A stretch of DNA of 64,000 nt, taken from contig LODT01000009.1 in assembly GCA_001606155.1 (NCBI GenBank), positions 62,001-126,000 on the forward strand, given 5' to 3'. Every line of letters begins with the position of its first letter. The stretch's first letter is position 1. Below the pieces are notes generated by a model. The model was not told the DNA's origin. It did no database searches and was given only the letters and a program-made list of their open reading frames with translations. Below are positions 50,813 to 61,900 of the stretch, one piece after another. Source of the DNA: Tieghemostelium lacteum. Taxonomy: Eukaryota > Evosea > Eumycetozoa > Dictyosteliales > Raperosteliaceae. Both the position numbers and the translations under genes were made by a program.

Positions 50813-53032
50813 ATGGACGATAATTGGTTTTTTAGTGTGTGGAGAAATAAGTATTTGGTTGCGGTGATTTTTAGTTTTTTTATTAAATCAAAAGATGATA
50901 TTGATAGTCAAAAGAGATATAGAGAGTATAGAGAGATTTATGTTGTTGATTGGATGCTTGGCAGGAATATGGTTGCATTGTTTAGAGATAAAGTTAAAAC
51001 TAAACAGTATATGGTATTTACAAAAGAGTCTTGGGAAATGATATTTAAATTGATAAGAGATAAGAGTTTTCTAGAGAAAATCTATGAAAACTATGGTCAT
51101 TTATCAGAGGTTAATCATTTAATGGAAATGGCAATCCTCAATGCAAATTTAGAGGCTTTGGATATACTCAAACCTCTAATGGTACCACAAAGATTTTGTG
51201 ATTTACAAAGAATGATTTTGGAGAGTGGTCATGTATCAGTAATGGAGTATCTTCAACCTGGTACCATTCCATATCAGTTTTCTGAGCTCCCACCATCTGA
51301 TATTCTAGCTTGTGCTTGTAAATCTGAAAATAGAAATCAAATGCTAAACTATCTCTTTCAAAAATCACTAATCTCTAGAAAGAAGGGTGTGTACAAAAAT
51401 CAAGCTTACCATTCGAATATAAATCATCTTGATTTGGAGTATATTGAGTGGATGCATTCTATAGGGTTACTTAAATTGAAACCACATGAAATTATATCCA
51501 TAGTTACAAAATACCATGTAACATCTCTATATAAATTGACAGTTGATCAGCTTCAAACTCGGTGTAAGAAACTACTATTCATGTCTAACAATGTCCATAT
51601 GGTGCCATTAATTGACACTATGGATAATACCCTGGAACTACTAGACTACTATCTTCACGAATTTATATTAAAATTGGATGTAAAAACTGATTTTAAAGAA
51701 TGTATACTGATGTTTTTGTTATTCGATTTCGATGGTCTTGTAAAAGAATACATAGGTACTGATAAGTTCTGGTTAAGAACTCCATTGTTACCTGTGCATT
51801 ACCAAGATTTGATATACCTCTATATGAATTCTGAGAAATTTAGTAGATCTAAAAAAGAGATACTCAATGTACTTAGAAACTATTTTACGATAATCAGTGT
51901 AAATGATATCATAAAACAGGTATATAGTTTAACTACTATTGAGAAACCTGAAAAGATGGAGATTATCCATGCATTCATTCAGACTATTCCAATAGGTGTG
52001 CCAACTAATCAAAAGATAGTTCAAGCAGTTTGTAAAGTATTCGATATAGATTTGATTAAAAATCTACATGCTAAATATCAACATTTATTTACACCTTCAT
52101 ATTTAAAGGAAATGGTAACTGGATCAGTTGATAACTTTGAAAAGTTTAAGTACTTTGTAGATTATGTTCCAGTGAATGTTTTAGAGGATATAAATTTATA
52201 TACTGTGATGGAAGGTGGTGATATTAAAGTTCTTAGGTATATGCATGAAGTTATTGGTATTTGTCAAGCACCTATACCATTTTCTGAATATACTGTATCT
52301 CATCGTGACACTTTAGGTGAAATGACAATCTATCTAGTTGAGAATTTCAATAAGGACTATAATCAAGCATTTCTATCTGCCATTCCTCTAATTGAGATAC
52401 CATCACTGTTAGACTACACTGTAAAGAATAAACTATTACATAAATTTGGACTTGACAACCCAGATGCATTAGATACACTCTATCAACAAGGATTCGGATA
52501 CAAGTTATCAAATAGAGGTAGTATCAATTCCATCTTATATTTCTATAGAAAAGTAAAATCCCCATCACAATTAATGTATGACAGATGGAAGACTATTGGT
52601 TCTATCGGATCATATAAACTGATAAAAGAGGTACTGGATAAAAATTCAATTACACCTGTATCAGGACCACCGTTAGCTGAAGGAATTATATCCTCACAAA
52701 ACCTTGATTTATTGAAACATCTAAGTAAAGATTTGTTACCTAACATCTCATTTCTTAGCGTTGAAAATTCAATAAGGGAACAAGTGTTTTTAGGCAATAT
52801 ACCTTTACTCCAATATCTATTTTCCAATATCTATATACCTAAAGATTTAAAATCCATTTCATTTCTTCACTCCACTTCATTTTCACATCTAATGAAAACA
52901 GGTTTGCAACATATAGTAATATACCTAATCCATCATTTTAAATTAAAATTTGATTCTAAACTCTATAGGGAATCTAAACAGAGTCCATCATACTATGAAT
53001 TAACAAAATATCTAACTTCACTAAAACAGTAA
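50813..53032 (+). CDS. Ankyrin-like repeat protein of dictyostelid family (copy 2)
   Basis: One exon, 739 residues. It begins MDDNWFFSVWRNKYLVAVIF and continues REYREIYVVDWMLGRNMVAL, aligning over its whole length with the gene at 44252 (YGHLSEVNHLMEMAILNANL against YGHLSESIHLLEMAILNGNL). It keeps the ancestral C-terminus YYELTKYLTSLKQ that copy 1 has lost. No catalytic motif, signal peptide or membrane span is seen. The ankyrin-type helical repeats suggest a binding scaffold. Confidence 0.7.
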   Translation: MDDNWFFSVWRNKYLVAVIFSFFIKSKDDIDSQKRYREYREIYVVDWMLGRNMVALFRDKVKTKQYMVFTKESWEMIFKLIRDKSFLEKIYENYGHLSEVNHLMEMAILNANLEALDILKPLMVPQRFCDLQRMILESGHVSVMEYLQPGTIPYQFSELPPSDILACACKSENRNQMLNYLFQKSLISRKKGVYKNQAYHSNINHLDLEYIEWMHSIGLLKLKPHEIISIVTKYHVTSLYKLTVDQLQTRCKKLLFMSNNVHMVPLIDTMDNTLELLDYYLHEFILKLDVKTDFKECILMFLLFDFDGLVKEYIGTDKFWLRTPLLPVHYQDLIYLYMNSEKFSRSKKEILNVLRNYFTIISVNDIIKQVYSLTTIEKPEKMEIIHAFIQTIPIGVPTNQKIVQAVCKVFDIDLIKNLHAKYQHLFTPSYLKEMVTGSVDNFEKFKYFVDYVPVNVLEDINLYTVMEGGDIKVLRYMHEVIGICQAPIPFSEYTVSHRDTLGEMTIYLVENFNKDYNQAFLSAIPLIEIPSLLDYTVKNKLLHKFGLDNPDALDTLYQQGFGYKLSNRGSINSILYFYRKVKSPSQLMYDRWKTIGSIGSYKLIKEVLDKNSITPVSGPPLAEGIISSQNLDLLKHLSKDLLPNISFLSVENSIREQVFLGNIPLLQYLFSNIYIPKDLKSISFLHSTSFSHLMKTGLQHIVIYLIHHFKLKFDSKLYRESKQSPSYYELTKYLTSLKQ

Positions 53033-53377
53033 CCACACCAAGTGAAATTGAAAATTCAAAATGATTTTCATAAAAAAATATCTAAAAAACATATTTTGTT
53101 GTAAAATAAATTCAAATAGAATAAAAAATGCATTCTAGACTTACTTCTTCGAATGTCTTATTCCAATGTGTACAAATTAAAAAATAATTTAAATAAATTC
53201 AAATCATTATTATTAACCATGTTTTGATTGATATAGTAATAGTATTTATTATAATCTGACTATTATTTTATTTTATTTTTTTATTTTCAAATAATAGATA
53301 GAATAAAATACCATAATGGTTATGTTGTAATAATATTTAATAATTTAAATTAGTAATATATATATATCGGATATGAT

Positions 53378-53922
53378 TTATTTTTTTAAACCCGGTGGAC
53401 CATTACCAGTGGTTACACCTGATCCTGATAACATTCCATGCCATTTTGGTAGTTTATCTTTTAAAACTGGAATGGTACTTCCACTACCAGTTGATGTGCT
53501 ATCACCACCATTTCCTGTATAACTATTATCAGTTCCAGAAATCATACTATGAAATTTAGCAGATCTTCCTTTATCTTCCTCTTGTTCTTTAACTGGAATT
53601 GGACCACCACTACTTCCACCACTTCCACCGTCAGTACCAGTAGATGATGAATAATCATTATCATAAGCACCTCCACTTGAACTAGCTGACAACATTCCAT
53701 GATATTGTTTTTCATCTGATGATACCTTATTCTCTAAGTTCATTCTATTAGTCATTACTCATTTTTTTTAACTTTTTATAAAGCTTATATTGTATATAAT
53801 TTCAACATACTTGGTACATCAATATTGACTTGAATTGCAGTATTTGAGATAAAGAATACTGATACCATCACCAAAACAAAGATGGTAGCTACAATATTTA
53901 ATCTATTAGATGTTCTTTTCAT
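53378..53922 (-). CDS. 163-residue secreted or anchored repeat protein, candidate peptide precursor
   Basis: Exon 1 (53811-53922) codes for MKRTSNRLNIVATIFVLVMV and the rest of a signal peptide or signal anchor. Exon 2 (53378-53757) joins in phase 1 (GTATGT donor, AATGAG acceptor). The rest is Gly/Ser/Thr-rich with three copies of an aromatic-His-[GS]-Met-[LI]-Ser core: KQYHGMLSAS, AKFHSMISGT and PKWHGMLSGS. Each is preceded by Lys two positions upstream or next to it. Two copies of an IPV block (GGPIPVKEQ, GSTIPVLKD) stand between them. The end is PPGLKK. Function unknown. The repeats separated by low-complexity linkers and charged residues resemble a precursor cut into short peptides, but this is inference. 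If translation began in exon 2 (MTNRMNLEN), the protein would lack the signal and be cytosolic. Confidence 0.6.
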
Positions 53923-54348
53923 TATTAGTGTTTTGTATATTATATTAAATGATTAATCATTTTTTTTTTTAAATTTATTGATTTCAAACAGTGGTAACCT
54001 AACCGCAATATCTTGTGATAATTGAAATTTCATTTATCACATTTTTTTCTGATGGAATCTAAAACCTTCCATCAGAAAAAAATTTTTTCAATTTTTTTCT
54101 GATATTTATAAATATCTAATACCATATTTTAACTCTATTTTTGAATTATTTACCCGAATAAATATTTTTATTTATGTATATAAAAAATTAATAAAAGTAC
54201 TACTTGTTTCTTTAATATACTCCAAATGTGGCATTATCATAAATGTACACTTTTTTTTTTTTTTTTCATTCTTGGTTCTTTGATGAAGTATTTCAATTAA
54301 TTTTATGAATTCTTCTAAAATATTGTTATTCTTTTCAATGTATACATA
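53923..54348. other. Divergent promoter region with a strong inverted repeat
   Basis: About 430 bases between the peptide-precursor-like gene (minus) and a B-box gene (plus). It contains the 43-base inverted repeat at 54041-54083, a third partial copy of its arm just after it, and a T tract near 54250-54266. No frame is supported. Confidence 0.5.
54041..54083. repeat. Perfect 17-bp inverted repeat (hairpin) with 9-base loop
   Basis: Arms ATTTTTTTCTGATGGAA and its exact reverse complement flank a 9-base loop. The segment TTTTTTTCTGAT recurs at about 54091-54102. Perfect arms of this length containing a mixed CTGATGGAA core are unlikely by chance. It could be a regulatory hairpin, a small miniature-element relic or a non-coding RNA stem. 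Confidence 0.75.
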
Positions 54349-55837
54349 ATGGAAATAAAATTAGAATGTACAGAATTTAATCACCTGAAAACAATTATTT
54401 TGTTTTGTATGGATTGTAATTCAGCTGTGTGTTCTAAATGCAATATAGCTCATAAAGTAAATATTTGTAGATAAATAGGAGTTAACCAGTTTACTAATGG
54501 TTTCTATTAAGAATAACCATAATGTATATGACATTGATGATGTATTCAACTCTATATTATCTGAAAAGAATAACCCAGTAATTGTAAATAAAGATATTAA
54601 ATTGAAATTAACAGAAAAATTAGATTTAGAAAAAAAATTTAAAGAAGAGATAGAAGTTCGGTATCAGAGGCAATTAAAGAAAATTACAACTATTTTTAAA
54701 GAGCTCCATGATATGCTTCACTGTAATGAAGTGGATATAAATAGAGAATTGAAATCGTACCACAATGAAAATGAAGAGATTTTTACATCAAAGCTCTCTT
54801 TAATAGACCTACAAATTGAAAGGAATCAACTAGCAATCGATGAATATAACAAGTCCACTAGTAGTAAAATTGATAATATTGAAAATATAGGAGTAAATGA
54901 TAAACATCAATTTATACGTTTTTTTAGACAAACTTTAAAAGATATTGAGAATAAGAGCAAAGTGACTGTACCAACTGACTACATAAAATATAAAATTTCT
55001 CAGAATGAATACAACATTGGTTTGGTAAGCAAGAGTTATGGAAGGTATATTTATAAAATACTGAATGGTGGGAAAAGAGTTGAAAGAATAGATTGTGAAA
55101 ATTTAATCAGTGAGATTAGAGAACTTTCTGGTTTGGGCTTTGAATTAAATATATATAGTAATATTGTAGTTACCAATACACATTTATTCTACTTTTTGGT
55201 TAGTGGTGAAAATTATAGAATTTGCATAGAGCCATTTCAAGATACCAAATGGGTCTATGATCCCACTAAATTTACAAAAAATTTTAGTACCATTGGGTTA
55301 GCATTTGATGGTAAAGATACTATAAAATGTATAGGAGTATACAACAAAGAAAATACAAATAATTTTTCATTTGTTTCTATCAACTGTTCCACTCTGGTTA
55401 AAAAAGAAACAAATGTTATCAGCTCTATTGGGAATTTCTCACCCAAAATATATAAATGCTTCTTGGACTCTTCAAATCTATATATATTTTATGAAGGGGA
55501 TAGATTCAAGATATCCCGGTTTTGTTATTTCAGCCAAACAATGTACGAGGTTTATTCAACTAGTAAAAAGATACAATCAATTTGTTTTAATGGAATGGAA
55601 GATTTTTATGTTGGAATGTCTAAACCTCCAACATATTCAATATCTTATTTTAGAGTAGGTGATAGTAAACCTGATTTATTAATTAGTACAAAGTCAATAA
55701 GTGGTGAACTTCATTATTACAATGGAGGTGTTTATATAGTTCCTGTAGATCATGTTAGAAAAACTACTGAAGTAACTATATTTAATTTAGATAATGACAA
55801 ACTTACAAATAAATTAATTTATTTAAAAGAAAAATAA
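54349..55837 (+). CDS. B-box zinc-finger/coiled-coil protein (shorter relative of the 14311 gene)
   Basis: Exon 1 (54349-54456) and exon 2 (54512-55837) join in phase 0 to 477 residues. The short first exon holds most of the B-box: CTEFNH, LFCMDCNSAVCSKC, AHK. The junction supplies the last His (NNHNVYDI). A charged helical stretch follows (LTEKLDLEKKFKEEIEVRYQ), then a beta-rich C-terminal half with repeated Y-x-Y and F-x-G segments, comparable to the propeller-like part of the 14311 protein. Without exon 1 the zinc site is missing, so the ORF beginning at 54497 alone would mislead. Likely a scaffold protein; no RING is present. Confidence 0.75.
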
Positions 55838-55959
55838 AATAAATTAATCTATAATTCCAGGAATCAATAAATCAAACATGTAGAGGAGTTTTTTGAAATT
55901 CACCATTTTTATTTTCTAAAAACTTGAGTTCTAACAGTCTAGTGTTATATTATATAAAT

Positions 55960-56178
55960 ATGGAGTTTAAAGAACTGTTTAGTGTTGGTAATATAAGATT
56001 AATGATAGTGAATAGATTAAGACTAACCAAGGATGGATACTCTAAATTATCCAAAGTAGAAAATCTGACAGTGGGTGGTGATTTATTCCCTAAAGTCCCT
56101 ATTTTTCATTTGTTTGCCAATCTTCGCCAATTGAATCTTGAAGATTGCTACCCTCTTGAAAAGGATCTGTTCATTTAA
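55960..56178 (+). pseudogene. Short LRR/F-box-like gene remnant
   Basis: A 72-codon frame (MEFKELFSVGNIRLMIVNRL ... NLRQLNLEDCYP) has one clear LRR-type segment and then stops. Dictyostelid LRR proteins are normally several hundred residues. The DNA after the stop to 56475 shows no continuation in any frame. It is most likely a remnant of a larger gene, though a short expressed protein cannot be ruled out. Confidence 0.45.
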
Positions 56179-56475
56179 AAACACTTGATAAACTTAAATG
56201 CAATAATCTCCCAAATAAATACAGAATGTATTTATTGAAAAACGGAGTAGAGTTGGTTTAAATCTAATCCTTTGACCTAAACGCAATAAAATGCATCATC
56301 TAAATAGTTTAGAATAGGTTGTGCAAAATGATTAAAACTAAAATATCTACAATTTATAACTAGTGAGAAAGGCGAAAAAAAATATCTCAATTCGAAAATT
56401 TTATTTGAAATGCAAGTGTTTGATTGATTGAAGTTTAAATTTAGATTTGTGAGTAATTCAGTTAGATAAATTATA

Positions 56476-58541
56476 ATGGTGAATAATGTTTTTTACTTAC
56501 TAATATTTTTTATTATAGTAGTAGTTAATAGTCAAAGATGTCCAGATCCTTTATCAGATGCCAAACATGAATGGTCATTCTATCTAAGTACTAAAAATAA
56601 TGAGGCTTTAGATAATTCAAAGAAAGCTATTTATTATTTTCATTCGGATTCTACTGAAGTTAAAGTAGGTAATTTTAATTTATTAAAATTCATAAATAGA
56701 GAAGTTTATTAATTTAAAATGGTTATAGACTGTACCTTTAAGTATAAATTATTATAAAGCTTATTTAGATAAAATCAAAGGTGATACAACATCACAGATT
56801 TATTTGTTTTCAGATGAAGGTAGTTCAGTACAGGCTCATCATAAAAGTATAATATCTCTAACAAGAGAGAAAAAGGATTCAACTGAGGAAGAAGAAGCTG
56901 TATATGAACCTGTTGGATTCTATATCGGACATTCATTTCCATCAATGCATGAATATGTTAGAGTTGGTCATGAAGCTGGTATATCATTTAAAGAAAGTCA
57001 ACATATGTTTTGTATTAGCTTAAATTCAAAATCTGGTATTTATCATAAATTTGCTTTAGGTTACCTTACTGATACTAATAATTAAATTTATAAATGATAG
57101 ATGTGGATACATTACAGAATATTTATAATATAATTAAACCACATTTTCATCAATGTATCCCTGACAGTCCAAAAACTAAATTATTATTCTCTGATACCTA
57201 TGGAAATAATGCTGATGCTGAGTGTCAATCGGAAATGGATGGAAGAGTTAACACTAAAGAAGAGGAAACAGATCCATTGACAACAACAAAAGAACTTATG
57301 GACCCTAGCCTTAGAGATCCTAAATGTCTAAGAGGACCTTATACAATTGGTAGTTTTACATTCTATGCATCACGTATGTTATAAATCATTATTAATTTAT
57401 TTAATTAAAATTACCTATTAATCTATTATTATTATCCATAGCTTTAATGCCAAAAGATTCAATTAAATTTGATCCAGGTACAATATTAACAGTTGAAAAC
57501 TTTGGAATTGACGCTTGGTGGAAATTAACACGTCAATTGCAGGAAAAGCTATTAGTAGTCACACATGTATGTTTGAATAGACATTTTTATATTTTTTTAA
57601 TAGTAATACTAAAACTATAGTTTATATTATAATTTAGAAAGATCAAGGTAATTTAGGATCAGTTTATTCAAATGATGTATCATTGACAAATTTTATTTGG
57701 GATTATGGTGATGAGAAAGTAAATGGTGACTCCACTCATGAAAAAATGGCAATTAGTACTAAAACTGAAAAGATATGTATAGGTGATGGTAACAGACATT
57801 ATACTCAAAATGTTAGAGCTGGTTTCTATGTATGTGTATTATTTACTTTGAATATTGAATATTTGAACATTAAAATTAATATATAATATATAGTTTTGTT
57901 TTACCAATACTATTTTACATACCTATCTATCTAAAAAACCTAAATTATTTTTTGCAGAAGAAGAACCATTGTTATTAAATGGAAAAGATCCTGTGGAATA
58001 TAATGAAGAACTTAAAGCATTGTATGGTGAAGGCGGTGGAGTTCTTACTCAATCAAAGAGAAAGTTTTTGTTTAAAGTTAAGGAAAAGAGAGCTAAAGTT
58101 GTAAGAAAACTAGCTGATTTTGATGAAGAGGCAAAGGATGCTTATGACCAAGTTTTAGTGTACAAAGGGGAACTGGAATTATCAGGTGAAATGGACAAAC
58201 TAATGCAAATATATGCTAATATAAAGAAAAAAAAGCCACCAACTCCAGCAGAAGACACAATGTCACCAAGTCGTATATTGTGTCCATTCACTACTGGATG
58301 TACTACCCCACTTAGAGCTGATAGTAAACGTGGAGGTGCAAAGAAAAATGTTAGATGTGTAGGATGTAGTAAATTCAAATTAATTCCAAACGAATTCTTT
58401 GTGTTGGATATGAAATATGCTAAAGAAAGTGGTATTGAAGCCACCAAAGCAATGCTGGCATATTTCCATCTAATAAAGTTAATCCAACTTCCAGATGAAA
58501 AACCTGAGGCTCTAATTAAAAAAGTAAAAGTAAAAGAATAA
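56476..58541 (+). CDS. DNase II-like secreted nuclease with Cys4 C-terminal tail (copy 2, intact)
   Basis: Exons by phase and homology: 56476-56664, 56729-57059, 57101-57373, 57442-57566, 57638-57829 and 57894-58541. A signal peptide (MVNNVFYLLIFFIIVVVNS) leads into a full DNase II domain. The first HxK motif is AHHKSIISL and the second is THEKMAIST. Also present are GFYIGHSFPSMHEY, MFCISLN and CIGDGNRHYTQNVRAG. DNase II cuts DNA at acid pH without metal ions, typically in lysosomes on engulfed DNA. The last exon continues the domain end (FCFTNTILHTYLSKK) and adds about 190 residues with a Lys-rich stretch (KRKFLFKVKEKRAKVVRK) and C-x5-C-x18-C-x2-C, a zinc-ribbon-like spacing. The donor at 57060 (GTTACC) is unusual. 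Exon positions agree with copy 1 at 1360, apart from one extra intron there and this one here. Confidence 0.75.
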
Positions 58542-58974
58542 CAGATAAAATAAATAAATTTAATTTTCAATACCCAAAATGGAAAAAGAATGCATCTAGC
58601 ATAATTGGATACTCCATTTAAAATTATTTGGTTTAAAATTGATGGGTTTTGACAATATATTTAAAAGAATTAATTCATTCATGTTCTGCAAATAAATTAT
58701 AGTAAGAGTGTTTGGATCCAAATTTAATTAAAATACAAACTTTAGAAGTTTATTGGTATTTGCTGTTTTTCTAGGTCTGAGATGAATTTTTGATCGTTTA
58801 AGGTATACGGATCATCTACCTTAACTCTTAGATTTTCAAGGAATTTACTTTGAACTTTGATTCATTTCTTCAGATAAACCCAAACATCACAATAGCAATA
58901 ATATAAACTTTCTCATTAAAGAAGAGTTTATGTTAAAGATTTTATTAATATAATTTTGAATTGTTTGGGTGATT
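58542..58974. other. Convergent 3' region with a gene remnant
   Basis: About 430 bases between two convergent genes. It holds polyadenylation-type AT-rich DNA and the coding-like remnant at 58742-58862. Confidence 0.5.
58742..58862 (-). pseudogene. Coding-like remnant of an unidentified gene
   Basis: The minus strand reads FLENLRVKVDDPYTLNDQKF and continues 13 more residues to a TAA at 58742. The composition is balanced and unlike random AT-rich DNA. Upstream the frame is closed by a TGA and there is no start. Probably the last piece of a lost gene; family not recognised. Confidence 0.35.
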
Positions 58975-61900
58975 TTAGTATAATGTAATTACAGATGTTG
59001 AGGGTGCTCTACTAATGGTTACATTGTTTTGACCAACTCTTAATTTTCTTCTTAATTGGAAATCGGAAGGACATGGATAGTTTGGTGTTTCAACTTCATA
59101 ACTATTTACACAAACCTTATTGGTAAAGTACAAATCGGAGAAAATAAGTTCAGAACTAGCTGGATTTCCACTGGATGACTCTGCAGTTTCATATGGTGTT
59201 ACAACATTGAATTTAATAGATACTACATTGCCTACTGATGATGGGAAATCAGAGAATGATTTCTCCATGTAATTTGTACCATAGTACCTAGTATTTGTAA
59301 AATCAGATGGTGTGATTAAACTAGTGTATTGACTGTAGGTACCAATGAATGTAACTTCAATTACATCGTCACTGGTGAATGAGCTTTCATCTTTAATCTT
59401 TAGAGTAAAGATCATAAGAGTTTGATAGTCATCTACGGGATTGACACTAGTTGAAAGGAATTTATAAATCATTTTTCCATCGAATAAATAGATTTTGTGA
59501 GTTTTGATCCAGTCGTGAGGGTTATCCAAGGTTTCAGTCTTGTTACAGATCATTTGTACATTGAAACTGTTGATGGTCTCATAAGAAGCACCGAGGAAAT
59601 TGAATGATCTTGGGTTGGTATTGTTCTCTGTATCAATCCATTTAGAAGGTGCATAAAAGAGCCTACTGTTGTATATTTGTTTTTCCATTAGAGTTACTTG
59701 GGTGTCTGGGGTTGTACCAGAGTCACCTCTGATGGTTAAGCTTGTTGAACACCATTTCAAGGTATCAGTGAGATTGGTTCTATCTTGGTCGTAGAACCAA
59801 AAGAGTTTGTATTCGGCTTCAGTCTTTACATAGCCTGGAGGTAGTACAGGTAACTGTTCATAGTACATAGCCTCAGCTTCGTACCAGAGTTTACAAATTT
59901 GGGTACCATTACGAGTGGTCCAAGTCTTGGGGAGAATGTTACCGATGGCTCCGAGTTGGTAGTCAACAGGTACTGGGATTTGGTCGACGGAGTCTGCCCA
60001 GGCTCCAAAGGAAGAAATGGAAGTATCTGAATCTGAAGGTCCGTAAGCTCCTGGTGCACCTCCATAAACAATAACAGATGTCTTGGTAGTCTTGGTGTTG
60101 AATTCAGTTTGCTTTTGACTAGTAACTTCGTTATCTAGAGATTGACTGTATGATCCATGTACATTCATAATACTTGAACTAACTGATGCCGAAAATGATA
60201 GTTTTACAGATTCTTTAACTTCAGAGCTTGAAAATTCAGATTTTGTTTGTTCAGAGATTACAGTAATCTGAGAGAGTTTACCACCGAGACTGACTGATTT
60301 GTAGTAATGTGAACCGTATTTTTCAATGATGGCTAACATATCTAAACTGGTATTTACCATGGAAATGTCTCTTAGGAAATTTGGATGGAAAGTGTGTTTA
60401 TGTATTTGTACGTTGGATACAAGGCATTTGGCATCGGTTTTAAGTAGACTACCTGATTCAATGGAGGAAACGTCACGAGATGAGGCCACAGACTTTTCAT
60501 GAGCATAGGTGGCTTTGGCAGCAACTTGAATGAATTTAGGACCACCTCCAATTTCAGCGGAAGCTTCGAGGGAATGAGCCTCAGACATGGCACTGGACAT
60601 CTCAGAGACTTGTTTGTATTCAGTAGTTGTAGAGTCATATCTACATGATGGATGGAAAGATGCAAAGACTTCTTCTGGGATAGTGTATACTAGACCTCTG
60701 TAGGTATCTTGAATTACAGTGTAGGTATCATTCTCACAAAAGTCAAAGGAGAAGAGGGATGTGGGTTTACCTTCACCTGTTGAGATATCTACACCATGCA
60801 TGAGACTTTCTAGACCTGGTAGACGGTATAGATACTGGTTATTAAGTAATGTGCCTACAAGTTCATGGGTGGGATAGTCAGTATCGAGTTTAGTTGGTTT
60901 GGTTTGTCCTGGACACACTGGAGTTATATGAGCATGACAATCTACCAAACATAGATTAGGGAACTCTTCTTGACAGATACCATCTCCACAAGTTGCAGGA
61001 AGGAATTCTTGAGTGTCTTTGGAGCAGAAGTATGGTTTTCCTGTCATTTCATCAGGATCTAGAATCTTATCACCACAGATATTCTTGGAGTAAAAGATGT
61101 TCTTCATCAATGTAAATGGCTCAGAATCTGATTTTCTCCATGACAATGAAATGTTTCTGTCGAGTGGAGAGAATGATGAAAAGAGAATTTCAATGGAATT
61201 TACAAAGTTACTGGTTAGTTGTACCTTAAATGTACTTAGATAGTCAGTGTGATGGAACATGGATATGAGAACCGTTCTGCCATTAATTGAGAGATTAGCA
61301 CCTATGTTTGAACCCTCTAATTGGAACTCATAACTATTGGTTTCAGGTACGGTAAAGTATCCATTCATTCTTCCACTAACAGGACAACTAGCAACATTCT
61401 TCATGAAAAAGTTAACTTGTGGAACGGTTATAGATTCAATGTTATAGACACAGCTCTCTGATAACTGGTTGGGTTTACATCCTTGGTAACTTGTAAGTGC
61501 CAAACCAGTGAAATAACATTGAGGACAGTCTTTACAAGTCAAACATGACTCTGTTAAGATATCACAAATTCCATCAACTTTACAGGTAGGTTTAATAGGT
61601 ACCAATTGACATAGTTCATCATCACCTCCATTACCATTTTGCCCAGCACACGACTGAGTAGATCCACAATAGTTAATCTGAGAATCATCACCAAAGTTAC
61701 AACTGGCATCACAGCTAACTCCAACACCAGTCAAATTAGCATTATCAAATGAAGCACTACCACCAATACATGTAATAGCATCTTTAGATGGAGAAGCCTG
61801 ACCTGATGTGCATTGGAATGTTGTATCTAGCAAACTCAAACTTGATTGTTCAAAGTAAACTGAACCACCCTTTTCAGCCTTATTATTAACAAAACGGTTA

